DNA of 64,000 bases, taken from Alteromonas sp. M12 (GTDB lineage: Bacteria > Pseudomonadota > Gammaproteobacteria > Enterobacterales > Alteromonadaceae). The position numbers and the translations under genes were made by a program. Location: the NCBI RefSeq assembly GCF_037478005.1, contig NZ_CP144164.1, forward strand, positions 3,224,001-3,288,000. Reading direction: 5' to 3'. The notes under the pieces are model-generated. The model did no database searches, was not told where the DNA came from, and worked only from the letters and a program-made list of their open reading frames with translations. The stretch's first letter is position 1, and each line of letters opens with the position of its first letter. Shown here one piece after another: positions 28,683 through 38,508 of the stretch.

Positions 28683-30536
28683 TTACAACGACTTGTATTT
28701 ATCGCTGGTGACTAAATAGTTATTTTCATCAATTAATACAAATACATAAGCATTGTGTTCTGCAGGTACATAAGCCGTTATCGTGTTTTTTTCTGGCTCA
28801 ATTGTTACCGGTAATTTCTTGTAAGTGATGAATAATTTACCACGCTTTTTCCCATCCTTCGGTTTTGCAATTTCGGCCAGTAAATATGCCTCTTTAACTG
28901 CGCTCTTACCGGCAACTAAGCTAATTTGAGCTTGACGTTTTGCCTTATCAAACCTGTTTGAAGAGACTTTAGGAACCAAAACTCTAGCTGCCGAATTGTT
29001 CTTATTATCCGGATTCAAATAGGGATAAATGGCATTATTTTCGTTGAGAAGTTGTTCCAAATTAGTCGACAAGGTTTTAACGACATCAGCGTATTGAGGA
29101 TCAGCAGCTAAATCATTGGCTTCTTCAAGGTCAAATCGTTCGCCATCTTTATAAAGTCGATATAACGAGTAGCGATTTTCTGTATAATACTTATACAGTT
29201 TAAAGTCACCTTCTCGAATAGCACCGCGCATTGAATCATCACCATAATGGGGGAAATGCCAGAACAAGTTTTTTCTAGGCTCGCCATTTTCATCAACAAC
29301 TATGTCGCTATTTCCTTGCAGCACAGGAGATAAATCCAAGCCACTGAGTTTACTTTTATGCTGCTTATCGATGGTAGATCCGGTTAACTCAAGAATGGTT
29401 GGAAAGTAGTCTAACTGGTTCACCATTCCATCATATAAAACATTGCTTTTCACCGTTGGGCCAGCAACTACCATAGGCACCCTTACGCCGCCTTCCTCTG
29501 TATGCTTTTTACCTTTATCCAGAGGGTAATTGTCAGTAATGATTTCCGTGGTTTTTGTTTCTGCGCCACCATTGTCCGAGGAAAAGAAAATATAGGTGGT
29601 GTCGATCAATTTTTTACCTGGATTGCGAGGATCATCGGTTGCCTCCAGTAATGAGATTAAGCGTCCTAAACTCCAATCAACAGTGGTGACCATGGCACCA
29701 TAGTATGGATTTGTTTGACCAGTAGTGGTGATTGGATCAGGTGTCTGAGGAAAAGGTATACCTAATTTATCGGTATAATGCTCTAGTAGCGCTCGGTTTT
29801 TAGTAATAATAGGTACATGCACCATCCAGTGCGCAAGATAGAGAAAAAAGGGCTCGTCTTTGTTGTCTTTAACAAAACCCAGTGCATTTTCTGTCACTAG
29901 GTCCAGTGGATAAGGGATTCCTTGTGGATTCTTGTCACTAAAAGGCGGATATTTTTCTTTACTCAACGGGTAGGTTTCATCGTCAAATATTTTTGCACGG
30001 TTTTTAGAATTCCGGTGTGCTCCCCTGCCCCCAAAAGTAAAGTCAAAGCCATAGGTTGTGGGTGAATTACTAGCATAGTGGCCTAAATGCCACTTTCCAA
30101 CATGTCCGGTTTTATATCCATTGGCTTTAAGTGCTTTTGCCAACGTTAAGGTATCAGTTGATAAATGATCATTATAATAAGGTGGAATTCCCCGAGCGTC
30201 TTTATTCATCGGCGAAGGGATCCCCGCCCCGCTCACATGGGTAAAGTTAGTTTTTGCCGGATGCTGTCCCGATAATAAACCACCTCTTGAGGGCGCACAT
30301 GTAGGTGCTGGTGAATAAGCTTGGCTAAAATTCATTCCTCGATTTGCCAAGGCTAACATATTTGGCGTTTCCCAAGGCGAAGGTTCGTCGATATCATTCA
30401 ATTGGGTGTCTTGCCAACCTAAATCGTCAACGTAAAAAATAATGATATTGGGCTTTTCGAGGGTCCCAATCGCCTCATTCGCTTGTACACTTTGTCCCAA
30501 AATAGTGATGACTATAAGCCCTAACAATTTGTACAT
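28683..30536 (-). CDS. S1-type sulfatase (CAPSR) with C-terminal accessory domain
   Basis: 617 aa, signal peptide about 1-19 (LGQSVQA). KPNIIIFYVDDLGWQD opens the domain. Formylglycine site CAPSR at Cys80 in SPAPTCAPSRGGLLSG. VGKWHLGHYAS and FSSDNGGAET follow. The C-terminal domain (about 520-617) has a short basic loop KPKDGKKRGK and ends YVFVLIDENNYLV. Near-duplicate of the sulfatase at 40924-42795; together with 17155 they form a three-member subgroup. First gene of its unit; the upstream gap carries a candidate operator about 320 nt away. Confidence 0.93.
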   Translation of the reverse strand: MYKLLGLIVITILGQSVQANEAIGTLEKPNIIIFYVDDLGWQDTQLNDIDEPSPWETPNMLALANRGMNFSQAYSPAPTCAPSRGGLLSGQHPAKTNFTHVSGAGIPSPMNKDARGIPPYYNDHLSTDTLTLAKALKANGYKTGHVGKWHLGHYASNSPTTYGFDFTFGGRGAHRNSKNRAKIFDDETYPLSKEKYPPFSDKNPQGIPYPLDLVTENALGFVKDNKDEPFFLYLAHWMVHVPIITKNRALLEHYTDKLGIPFPQTPDPITTTGQTNPYYGAMVTTVDWSLGRLISLLEATDDPRNPGKKLIDTTYIFFSSDNGGAETKTTEIITDNYPLDKGKKHTEEGGVRVPMVVAGPTVKSNVLYDGMVNQLDYFPTILELTGSTIDKQHKSKLSGLDLSPVLQGNSDIVVDENGEPRKNLFWHFPHYGDDSMRGAIREGDFKLYKYYTENRYSLYRLYKDGERFDLEEANDLAADPQYADVVKTLSTNLEQLLNENNAIYPYLNPDNKNNSAARVLVPKVSSNRFDKAKRQAQISLVAGKSAVKEAYLLAEIAKPKDGKKRGKLFITYKKLPVTIEPEKNTITAYVPAEHNAYVFVLIDENNYLVTSDKYKSL

Positions 30537-31198
30537 AACATACCCTACATAAAATAATGACTGATAAAATTATTCTAAACGAATTAATGCATTTGACTCG
30601 TAAAGCTAAGCTTTATCAGCCTAGAGGTTTAACTGAACAACTATCTATTCAATCGACCTTAAATAAAAAGAACCGTCCGTTACGCCCCGTCAAACACCTA
30701 CTATTGATGAACGCTTAATCTTACAGCCCTTGTTTGCCATAGACTTTTTAATAATCGACTGTCTTCAATGTTAAGTGTTTCCGCATATTCGGCTTCTAAA
30801 AAGTGAACATAGTTCGCGGTCGTGAACCAACAAAATAAACCATATACGATACATCGTTTTATATTCGAAATGTTATTCTATATTAAAAATATTGTAAATT
30901 ACAGGTAAAAATATCTTTTATATTAAAAATTTGATTGAGTATGGTTGGAGTTTACTTAAGCCGTAGGGCTGCAATGACAGTGATTCTAAAATACTGCTAT
31001 TTGAGACCCACACAATCACAATAGCCTAACCATAATAATTTGACAGTCATGGTTATTAACCTTTGATTACGCCCCTTTCTGATAACCACTGCGGTTAATT
31101 AAAAACACCACTGAAAAGTAACAGAAAAAACCAATGACAGAAGTTATATAAAGGTCAACAATCTATAAGATGTTTTTATTCTAAGACTCGTGCTGCTT
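30537..31198. other. Long gene-free stretch with a candidate operator
   Basis: No complete gene. A minus-strand open fragment of about 42 codons ending near 30715 (contains VHFLEAEYAETLN, DSRLLKSLWQTRAVRLSVHQ) could be a gene relic but is unrecognised. The AT-rich box at 30857-30891 and a related TTTTATATTAAAAATTTG just to its right lie here. Nothing else supported. Confidence 0.4.
30857..30891. promoter_or_regulatory. Candidate regulon box upstream of a two-sulfatase unit
   Basis: TTTTATATTCGAAATG then TTATTCTATATTAAAAATA. It differs from the box at 32642-32676 at only four of 35 positions. Such identity in otherwise unconstrained AT-rich DNA argues for a binding site or duplicated promoter. 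A partial copy follows about 20 nt to the right. Confidence 0.6.
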
Positions 31199-32578
31199 TT
31201 AATAGTTGAGCGTAGCCCCTTTTCTAGGCGGATTGGTTTCATTTTCCCACCATTGATTTGGTCCGTCTGTTTTTATGTCTTCCCAAGTCTCTAGTAATCT
31301 AGCTTTCATTACCGTTAGTTTTTCTGGCATTTTAGACGCGAGATTATTTTTTTCCTGCCAATCTGTTTGCACGTTAAACAGCATAAATTCAGTTAGTGTA
31401 TCGTTACCCACTATCTTCCAATCGCCAATGCGCATGGCCACACGATCCTCCGCCGGTGAAACATGTGTTCGCCAAAATAATGGAGTGCTGCGCTGAAGCT
31501 CTTTGCCAGCTAAGGCAGGTAGAAAGTTCACCCCATCAATTTTGCGATCTCTTGGTGCTGGAATATCTGCAATAGCTAAAACGGTACTAAAAATATCGGA
31601 TCCTATAATAGGTGTATCATTCACCGTGCCTGGTTGAATATGTCCTGGCCAGCGCACAACAAAAGGAACCCGAATACCGCCTTCAAAATCATTTCGTTTC
31701 AAGCCTCTTAAACCGCCACTATTGCCGCCCACTCCCACCACTGGACCATTATCAGACAAAAAGATAACAAAGGTATTGTCACTAAGCCCTTGCTCATCAA
31801 GTACCTCCATTATTTTACCCAAGGCATAATCCATTTGCGTTATGTTCCCGAAGTACTTCTTATTCACAGGGTTTTCATTGGGGTAAAGTGCAGAAAACTT
31901 AATATCAGTAGCTATTGGCTTATGGGGTTCATGAAACCAAACGGACATCATAAACGGCTTGCTTGCGTCTCGCCCTGTTTCAATCCATCGAATGGCTTCG
32001 TCTGCCACTAAAGGCGCGGAATAGCCTTTCATTTCCCCCACGGCTTTATGGTTACGTATAAAGTTATTTGGATTTTTATGGCTTGGTTCTGCATTATTTT
32101 GAGTGGCAAACCAATAGTCGAAACCATGATCATTGGGATGAGGATAACCCTCATTATTGAATTGATGCTTGGACAGTAGATGCCATTTCCCAAAGTGGCC
32201 GGTGCTATATCCGGCTTGTTGAAATAAACTAGGATAGGTAATTTCACTAGCCCGTAAATGCGCTTCATGTCTTCCGGAAAGATGCCGCCAAACACCATTA
32301 CGATAGGGAGTTCTGCCGGTTAAAATTGATGAACGTGCAGGTGAACAAACCCCTGCTGATGAGTAACCCTGGGTAAATTTAACCCCTTGGGCAGCTAATT
32401 TATCCAAGCTAGGGGTTTTTATGGTTTCATGACCATAAGTAGCTGAATCGCCCCAACCCATATCATCGGCCATTACGACAATAATATTCGGTTTTGATGT
32501 AGCAGAAACATGAGTACTTATCAGAGCTAGAAACAGGCAAACCCACAAAACCACTCCCAAAAAATGTACGTTTTTCAT
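31199..32578 (-). CDS. S1-type sulfatase (CSPAR), secreted
   Basis: 459 aa, the shortest sulfatase here. Signal peptide about 1-26. KPNIIVVMADDMGWGD opens the domain. Formylglycine site CSPAR at Cys78; Ala in place of Ser is permitted by the C-x-P/A-S/A-R consensus. GKWHLLSKHQFN, WFHEPHKPIATD and LSDNGPVVG are active-site blocks. The C-terminus ends in PNQWWENETNPPRKGATLNY with no accessory domain. Single-gene unit with its own candidate operator about 65 nt upstream, transcribed divergently from the sulfatase at 32968. Confidence 0.92.
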   Translation of the reverse strand: MKNVHFLGVVLWVCLFLALISTHVSATSKPNIIVVMADDMGWGDSATYGHETIKTPSLDKLAAQGVKFTQGYSSAGVCSPARSSILTGRTPYRNGVWRHLSGRHEAHLRASEITYPSLFQQAGYSTGHFGKWHLLSKHQFNNEGYPHPNDHGFDYWFATQNNAEPSHKNPNNFIRNHKAVGEMKGYSAPLVADEAIRWIETGRDASKPFMMSVWFHEPHKPIATDIKFSALYPNENPVNKKYFGNITQMDYALGKIMEVLDEQGLSDNTFVIFLSDNGPVVGVGGNSGGLRGLKRNDFEGGIRVPFVVRWPGHIQPGTVNDTPIIGSDIFSTVLAIADIPAPRDRKIDGVNFLPALAGKELQRSTPLFWRTHVSPAEDRVAMRIGDWKIVGNDTLTEFMLFNVQTDWQEKNNLASKMPEKLTVMKARLLETWEDIKTDGPNQWWENETNPPRKGATLNY

Positions 32579-32641
32579 TCTTGTTCCTCACCTTGCTAGC
32601 TGCCTAAAACCATTAAATGATTAGACAAACTCAAATCACTG

Positions 32642-32676
32642 TTTTATATTTGAAACAATATTCTATATTAAAAATA
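32642..32676. promoter_or_regulatory. Candidate regulon box in the divergent sulfatase promoter region
   Basis: TTTTATATTTGAAACAAT then ATTCTATATTAAAAATA. On the minus strand a plausible promoter, TTGTTT (32687-32692), 16 nt, TAATAT (32665-32670), overlaps the box, which fits repression. The remaining gap up to 32967 shows no gene. Confidence 0.6.
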
Positions 32677-32967
32677 AGCAATGAGGAAACAAAAAAGCAG
32701 CATTTGATTAACAATTATCAAAGTGTTTGGTTGTAAAAAACATTGCCAGAACAGACGAAAACTGACCGACCAAAATTGCCAATGAGTTAAAGGCTTGCCT
32801 GGTTAATAATGAATCCATAGACAGGTTTTGCGGTTTGCGACTCACAAACAGACTTACTGAACAAAGGTAGAATTGTTCGGTGATTTAAGCAGCATTTTTA
32901 TTTGTAAATATGAAAAAGTGACACCAACTAAAACACGGTGTAGAGACTAAATTATTTTCAATGACAA

Positions 32968-34632
32968 ATGCGCCATTTAGGAAATAATATTACAATGAAA
33001 TTAGGTAAACACACAATGAATCCAATACTCTGTGCTCGAGCGGGTTTGTTCGCAAACAATACTTTGGCTACTAAAAAATATCATTTAGGTTTAAACAAAT
33101 TGACCAACTCCTTAACAACCAAGTTTACAAAAGTCCTTTGTATATTCATTTTTTCTGCCAGCGCAGTAATAACCCCAACTTTTTCCTATGCTGATGAAAA
33201 CAAGCCAAACATTATATTTATAATGAGTGACGATCAGGGTTACGGTGATGTATCTGCGTTTAACCCCAACAGTAAAATCGATACACCGGCGATTGATCGC
33301 TTGGCTCAAGAAGGCATGATGTTTACCGATGCTCACAGTGCCTCTGCAGTTTGTACACCCACACGATATGGCGTTTTAACAGGTCGATATCCTTGGCGAA
33401 CTCGTTTACAAAAGGGCGTATTAAGTGCCAAAACCAGCGTACTTGCAGATGGCAGTATTAGTGTGGGTGATGAGCCGCTAATAGATGAAAAAACCCTAAC
33501 AGTGGCGCAATTTTTAAAAAGCCAAGGCTACGATACAGCCATGACTGGAAAATGGCACCTTGGTTTTAAGTATATCCTACCTAAAGGTTCTGAAATTGAT
33601 AAGAGTCGCGGTAAATTTTACGATGCCGTTCCTGTTGGAACTAAAATAATTGATGGCCCGATTGAACGAGGGTTTGACAAATATTGGGGCTTTCATCATG
33701 CCCGCCAAATGGGCACTTGGATCGAACAAGATGAGGTAACCTATAATTTAGAAAATACCGATGAAATGTTAAATCGCATCACCGAAAAAGCAGTGGACTA
33801 CGTATCTGATCCAGCAAGAAAAAAGGCCCCTTTCTTCTTATATGTACCCTTTAGTGCTCCCCATAGTCCTGTTGTACCCAGTAAGAACTGGGTTGGCAAA
33901 AGCGGAATTAATAAATACGCTGACTTTGTGATGGAAACCAACAACTCCGTTGAACGTATATTACAGGCCTTAGACAAAGCGGAACTTACAGACAACACCA
34001 TTGTTATTTTTACAACAGACAATGGCACATCTCCCAGTGCAAGAATCGAGGAGCTACTAGCTGCGGGTCATCAGCCAACCGCGGACTTGCGCGGCGTGAA
34101 AGCGGACTTGTGGGAAGGTGGACACAGAGTACCTTATATTGTGCGCTGGCCGGGTCACGTCAAACCCGGAACGACATACGATAAAACGGTGGTTCATAAC
34201 AGTTTATTTGCAACAAGCGCGGAGATATTAAAGGTAGAGTTACCAAATGATGTTGCGGTGGATAGTTTCTCAATATTACCCGCCTTAAAAGGTTCGCAAG
34301 TGGAAACCCACCCCATCGCGATTCATGCATCAGTTTCAGGTCACTTTGCTGTGCGCGTTGGTGATTGGAAACTCGCAGCATGTAAAGGTTCTTGTGGCTG
34401 GAGTGAAGGTGGCGAAAACGACATCCCAATGCAGTTGTACAACATGAAAACAGATCGCGCAGAAACTACCAATTTATACAAACAAAAGCCTGAAATTGTA
34501 GCGCAATTAAAGCAGCAGTTAGAACAAGTGGTTAATAATGGTTACAGCGTAGACGGAAAGACTGGCAGTAACGACGTCCCTGTTACCATATACAAAAAAA
34601 GCAAAGTTAAAAGTAAGAAGAAAAAGAAGTAA
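32968..34632 (+). CDS. S1-type sulfatase (CTPTR) with polylysine C-terminus
   Basis: 554 aa from the first ATG; alternative ATGs lie at 32995 and 33016, and none has a strong ribosome site, so the start is uncertain. The real signal core is about 52-76 (KVLCIFIFSASAVITP, FSYA), leaving an odd leader. KPNIIFIMSDDQGYGD opens the domain. Formylglycine site CTPTR at Cys129 (long numbering), followed by YGVLTGRYPWR. GKWHLGFKY, PFSAPHSPVVPS and TTDNGTSPS follow. The C-terminus is KSKVKSKKKKK. Related to the sulfatases at 12071 and 13836. Alone on the plus strand between candidate operators. Confidence 0.9.
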   Translation: MRHLGNNITMKLGKHTMNPILCARAGLFANNTLATKKYHLGLNKLTNSLTTKFTKVLCIFIFSASAVITPTFSYADENKPNIIFIMSDDQGYGDVSAFNPNSKIDTPAIDRLAQEGMMFTDAHSASAVCTPTRYGVLTGRYPWRTRLQKGVLSAKTSVLADGSISVGDEPLIDEKTLTVAQFLKSQGYDTAMTGKWHLGFKYILPKGSEIDKSRGKFYDAVPVGTKIIDGPIERGFDKYWGFHHARQMGTWIEQDEVTYNLENTDEMLNRITEKAVDYVSDPARKKAPFFLYVPFSAPHSPVVPSKNWVGKSGINKYADFVMETNNSVERILQALDKAELTDNTIVIFTTDNGTSPSARIEELLAAGHQPTADLRGVKADLWEGGHRVPYIVRWPGHVKPGTTYDKTVVHNSLFATSAEILKVELPNDVAVDSFSILPALKGSQVETHPIAIHASVSGHFAVRVGDWKLAACKGSCGWSEGGENDIPMQLYNMKTDRAETTNLYKQKPEIVAQLKQQLEQVVNNGYSVDGKTGSNDVPVTIYKKSKVKSKKKKK

Positions 34633-34673
34633 TAAGAAAATGGCATGGATATTTGTACTTTTGATGTCAAAAA

Positions 34674-34700
34674 GAAGCTCAGAGTAACTCTGTGCTTTCT
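34674..34700 (+). terminator. Imperfect hairpin after the plus-strand sulfatase
   Basis: AGAAGCTCAGAG and CTCTGTGCTTTCT pair with one internal mismatch and a 3-nt loop; followed by TTAATAAG. A weak terminator candidate. Confidence 0.35.
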
Positions 34701-35270
34701 TAATAAGGCAAATATCCAGCCTATTTTTAACCATCTCAAACGGCAAGAAATTGTGCTAATTAGCACAAATCCCATAGTCTAATGTGAACGTATTTGTGCA
34801 ACTCTGTTTGCTAAATAGAGATAGTGTATTTCCGTATCTTCTGTTGCTAGTACTTTGCTAGTATTCTTTCTAGCTATTATCAAAGCGCACTCTATTTACT
34901 CCCTCTATGGTAAACCCTTTTATTTAAAGAGGATCCATAAAACCGAAAGCTAATCAACAGAGCTTCCACCAGCAACTTAGAATATAAAAATTAACTTCAT
35001 ATACAAAAAATAGATCTCGTAGTTCTAAGGATTTTTATTTTGTTTGATTATCGAATCAGGCATATTTTCGTGTGGAACTGTAGTCATAGATGCAAATGAA
35101 ATTGCTTAACGATGCTAGCAGATCGATTCAAATAAGAGATTTTAAAAGCAATTTAAGGCTTTTAAATAGCGCACCTTCTTTCAAGATTTCCCTTCCTTTC
35201 ATATCAACACCAACACTTTTCATTAATAAACTTTTAACAATTAATAGACAATTTAAAAACACTGGCATAC

Positions 35271-35300
35271 TATATATGAAATATTGTTTTGCATTTAAAT
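35271..35300. promoter_or_regulatory. Candidate regulon box upstream of the LamG/TIM-barrel gene
   Basis: TATATATGAAATATTGTTTT then GCATTTAAAT. It aligns with the reverse complement of the receptor box (AAATGTGAAAC, ATTGTTTA, CCATGTAAAC): TGAAAnATTGTTT, CAT, TAAA conserved. It ends about 50 nt before the gene start. Confidence 0.55.
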
Positions 35301-35352
35301 CAACATTCAAATTATTAATTGAGTTTCTAGAACCCTAGCGAGAGGATCTGAT

Positions 35353-37737
35353 ATGAAGTTTAGAACGACTTGTTACGCCGCATTAACATTGGGATTATTG
35401 TCTTGTAATAGCAATGCGGAACCAAAAGCTGAGTGGATGCAAGGTAATTGGGGGATTAGTTTTAGAATATCGGGTGGCGATGTTAGTCAGCAAGAAAGTC
35501 ATGTAAATGAATATCAAGTAAGGCCAGCTGTTGAACAAATAGCTTCAATTCCAGGTTTAACTTGGCTACAAGTCAATCTAACCAATGGTGCTTTTGGTGA
35601 CCGCTTTATTGTACCGGTGCCAGAAGTTGAAGCAATTAACCCGAATGCTGCGCCGAATAGCATTAATGATTTATATGATCCTACCCTACCAGGAAGAGAT
35701 CTTTTTGAACAAATCGCACTCGGATTACAAGCGAAAGGCATCAAAGTGGTTGTTTATATTGCCACACAGGGGCCAGGTATGCTGAAACATGGTGCTGAAA
35801 AATCGATGGATTACGATCCCTCAATTATTGATGAGACAGACGGTAGTGCCTGTAAATCAACTAAACCCAACAAAAAAGATGCTGATACGCAAGTATATTG
35901 CTCGGCGAGTATGAATCGATGGAGAGATTATGTCTTAGTTAATTACCCATCAACTAGCCTTCATCACAGCTTTCAATTAGCCTTAGTTAATATAGTCGAA
36001 ACATTGTCACTGCGCTATGGCACTCTTATTGATGGCTGGTGGTTTGATCACGCCACATATGGCGACTACGCGTTATTGCCCGATGCAGCAAGAGCCGGTA
36101 ATAGTGATGCAGTTGTTGCATTAGGCTTAGCTGAAGACGTCCATCTGGAAAATAATCCTGAAGTCCAAGAGGACTACACGGGTGGACATCCTACTCCCTT
36201 AACCCGAACAATTTCGTCTTCTGATACGAATTTACCGATGTTGACAGCGATTGAAGCCACTGAAAATGGCTATTTTCCTGCGGTCGGTGATGATGTTGAT
36301 GCGGTAGGTCACATGTTTATGCCACTTCAGCAATCATGGAATGGCGGTACAGTAGTGTTCTCTGAAGCGAAAGGTTCAGATTGGTTAAACAGAGCTTTAA
36401 ACGCTAAGGGCGCGTATAGCTGGGCCTTAAGCCATGAAGGGTCAATCTCAGGTGGAGAACCTCTATTAATTTCGCAGCCTCAAGTAAAACTAATGACACG
36501 CATTCAAATCAACAGAGGGAAACAGTTACACCTGAACTTAAAAGGTGCTGATGGTTCAACTGCCTATGATGATTCAGTGAACCAATACTCGGCGACGGTG
36601 AATGGAGCAACATTTGTTGATGATACTTCAAGAGGCACAGTTGCGAGTTTTACTGAAGGGAACAACCTAACGATAGATAGCTACACCGGTGTTTTAGGTG
36701 ATAGCGCTCGTACAACAACGGCGTGGATAAAAACAACAGACAATAAAGGCGATATTATCCAATGGGGTAACGCTGCCCCAGGTGAGCAATGGAGATTACG
36801 CTTAGTTAGTGGAAAACTTAGATTAATTTTGGGTGATACGACTGTTATTGGCACTACATCCCTGAATAACGATCAATGGCACCACATTGCAGTTGTCGCA
36901 CCCGATAATGCGGTTGACAATATTAAAATATATGTAAACGGAATCCTAGAAAACACTTCGGTAAACGGCAATACCTCTACCGTTAATACCGTGGCAAATA
37001 GTGATGTTCAAATAGGCGGATCATATACCGGACTTATAGACAAAGTCGTTATTCATGACCGTGCTTTAGTTGAAACTGAAGTAGATTACCTTGCAAACTC
37101 AGTAGATGCAGATATCGATTTAGAAGTGGCTTACGATCTTCGTTTTAATGAACTATCGGGTAATACTGTTACCGACCATTCAATTTATGAAAGAACTTCA
37201 ACTAACAATGGCGCTTTGGTTGGTGTATATGACAACAGCCGTGACAGTGAAGTGTATTCGTTTGATGGAAACTCTACTGTTGTTGCCGACCGGTACAATG
37301 GTGTCAATGAAGCCGACCCTCGCACCGTTATGGCATGGATAAAAACAACAAACGGGAATGGAACCATTATTAAATGGGGCAATACAGACGTTGTCAAAGG
37401 CGAGCAGTATGTTATTCGTCTGAAAAATGATGCCTTGAGAGTCAGTATTACTGGCGGAAGACTAACCGGCACAACCAAGCTTAATGATAGCGAATGGCAT
37501 CATATTGCAATTGTTTCGCCAGACGAGCAACTAACCAATACAAAGCTATACATTGATGGCGTATTAGAACCCACAAGCTTTGCAGGCACTCATTCAACAA
37601 TTAACACATATACTGTTAAATCAAAAAGTATGAATGTTGAAATTGGAGCAGATTTTATCGGTGAAATGGATGATGTGTTAATCCACCAACGGCCCTTAAA
37701 GTTGTTCGAAATAAAAGCCATGGCCGGTCTTCAATAA
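35353..37737 (+). CDS. Lipoprotein with GH29-superfamily-like TIM barrel and two LamG domains; putative endo-fucanase
   Basis: 794 aa. Lipobox LLSC (Cys18); GAGAGGATC ribosome site upstream. Residues about 25-390 look like a TIM barrel. WMQGNWGISFRISGGD mirrors strand 1 of GH29-type enzymes, GLQAKGIKVVVYIATQGPG strand 4, and TLIDGWWFDHATYGDY has an Asp (232) placed like a GH29 nucleophile. GH29 and endo-fucanase family GH107 share clan GH-R, so fucan cleavage is a reasonable guess; the exact family is not recognised. Two tandem LamG/laminin-G-like modules follow (about 395-565 and 590-790), each with AWIKTT and WHHIA(V/I)VxPD, probably glycan-binding. Anchored, perhaps surface-exposed. Confidence 0.82.
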   Translation: MKFRTTCYAALTLGLLSCNSNAEPKAEWMQGNWGISFRISGGDVSQQESHVNEYQVRPAVEQIASIPGLTWLQVNLTNGAFGDRFIVPVPEVEAINPNAAPNSINDLYDPTLPGRDLFEQIALGLQAKGIKVVVYIATQGPGMLKHGAEKSMDYDPSIIDETDGSACKSTKPNKKDADTQVYCSASMNRWRDYVLVNYPSTSLHHSFQLALVNIVETLSLRYGTLIDGWWFDHATYGDYALLPDAARAGNSDAVVALGLAEDVHLENNPEVQEDYTGGHPTPLTRTISSSDTNLPMLTAIEATENGYFPAVGDDVDAVGHMFMPLQQSWNGGTVVFSEAKGSDWLNRALNAKGAYSWALSHEGSISGGEPLLISQPQVKLMTRIQINRGKQLHLNLKGADGSTAYDDSVNQYSATVNGATFVDDTSRGTVASFTEGNNLTIDSYTGVLGDSARTTTAWIKTTDNKGDIIQWGNAAPGEQWRLRLVSGKLRLILGDTTVIGTTSLNNDQWHHIAVVAPDNAVDNIKIYVNGILENTSVNGNTSTVNTVANSDVQIGGSYTGLIDKVVIHDRALVETEVDYLANSVDADIDLEVAYDLRFNELSGNTVTDHSIYERTSTNNGALVGVYDNSRDSEVYSFDGNSTVVADRYNGVNEADPRTVMAWIKTTNGNGTIIKWGNTDVVKGEQYVIRLKNDALRVSITGGRLTGTTKLNDSEWHHIAIVSPDEQLTNTKLYIDGVLEPTSFAGTHSTINTYTVKSKSMNVEIGADFIGEMDDVLIHQRPLKLFEIKAMAGLQ

Positions 37738-37842
37738 ATTACTGATGTACGGTTCTAATTTCTCTTCAGAATCCATATTTAATGAGAAATCAAACCATCA
37801 ACAAAATATTTTTACAAAAATTAAACTTGATAGGAAATACTC

Positions 37843-38469
37843 ATGAAAAGCAAATTATTTAAAACCTTAGTTTTTGGTCTACTACTTAATGCTGGTGCGG
37901 CTTCTGCAGCAATTATTAACTTCAACGGTGGAGCAAAAAGTGACTTTACTATTGATGAATTAGTAACGAAAAATTTTATCGTTACAGGGATCTCAGATGG
38001 TTTAGGATATTTAGCGCCTGACAGAATTGGAACTGACGTATTGAATCCAATATTTAGAGGGAAAAACTATAGTTTATTGACTTGGACAAATTCGGGTTTT
38101 CAGTCTGGCTTTACATTAAAAACTGACAACGGTGACTTGTTTTCGCTAGAATCATTTCAATCTGGAAATGGTTACTTAGATGATTCCTTCGCAGTATCAT
38201 CTTTAACACTAAACGGTCTTTTTTCAGACGGTTCAAGCATATCAGAAAGCTTCTCGTCGTTAGGAAAGATTAATCTATCTGCCATGTGGGATAACTTGGT
38301 TTCCGTAGAGTTTATCGCATTCGGTGAAAACAACAGAGCTTACTGGGATAGTATTCGATACGAACGATTTGCCGCTCCAGTAGTTTCAGTGCCTGAACCT
38401 TCAACACTTCTTATAGTTACCCTATGTTTACTTGCTATCACAACCCGCAAATTTGCAACCAAACGATAA
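37843..38469 (+). CDS. PEP-CTERM sorted secreted protein
   Basis: 208 aa. Signal peptide about 1-22 (MKSKLFKTLVFGLLLNAGAA). The C-terminus has the tripartite sorting signal: VPEPSTLL (about 183), a hydrophobic helix (IVTLCLLAI) and the basic end TTRKFATKR. This is recognised by exosortase (XrtA/EpsH type). The body is Ser/Gly/Asn-rich with FTLKTDNGDLFSLESFQSG and no catalytic motif; many PEP-CTERM proteins of this size are surface or matrix proteins. Lies 105 nt downstream of the LamG protein gene and is probably co-transcribed. Exosortase is not in the window. Role in glycan use unknown. Confidence 0.85.
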   Translation: MKSKLFKTLVFGLLLNAGAASAAIINFNGGAKSDFTIDELVTKNFIVTGISDGLGYLAPDRIGTDVLNPIFRGKNYSLLTWTNSGFQSGFTLKTDNGDLFSLESFQSGNGYLDDSFAVSSLTLNGLFSDGSSISESFSSLGKINLSAMWDNLVSVEFIAFGENNRAYWDSIRYERFAAPVVSVPEPSTLLIVTLCLLAITTRKFATKR

Positions 38470-38481
38470 TCATATCTAACC

Positions 38482-38508
38482 ATTGAGGTTGAGCATTTCA
38501 ACCTCAAT
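38482..38508 (+). terminator. Hairpin after the PEP-CTERM gene
   Basis: An 11-bp perfect stem ATTGAGGTTGA / TCAACCTCAAT with a 5-nt loop, 12 nt after the stop codon. Only a weak T content follows. Confidence 0.5.

Larger units (their letters stand above)
34633..35352. other. Gene-free stretch with promoter region of the LamG protein
   Basis: AT-rich. An 82-codon frame (35090-35338) has poor composition and overlaps a candidate operator, so it was not called. A hairpin near 34674-34700 follows the sulfatase. Nothing else recognised. Confidence 0.5.

Noticed and set aside
30700..30840. Open minus-strand fragment containing VHFLEAEYAETLN
   Set aside because: Only about 42 codons, no start or ribosome site, and no family recognised. 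Possibly a gene relic, but not supportable as a feature of its own.
35090..35338. 82-codon plus-strand ORF before the LamG gene
   Set aside because: Low-complexity K/L/F/N composition, no ribosome site, and it overlaps a box resembling the regulon motif. Better explained as leader DNA.
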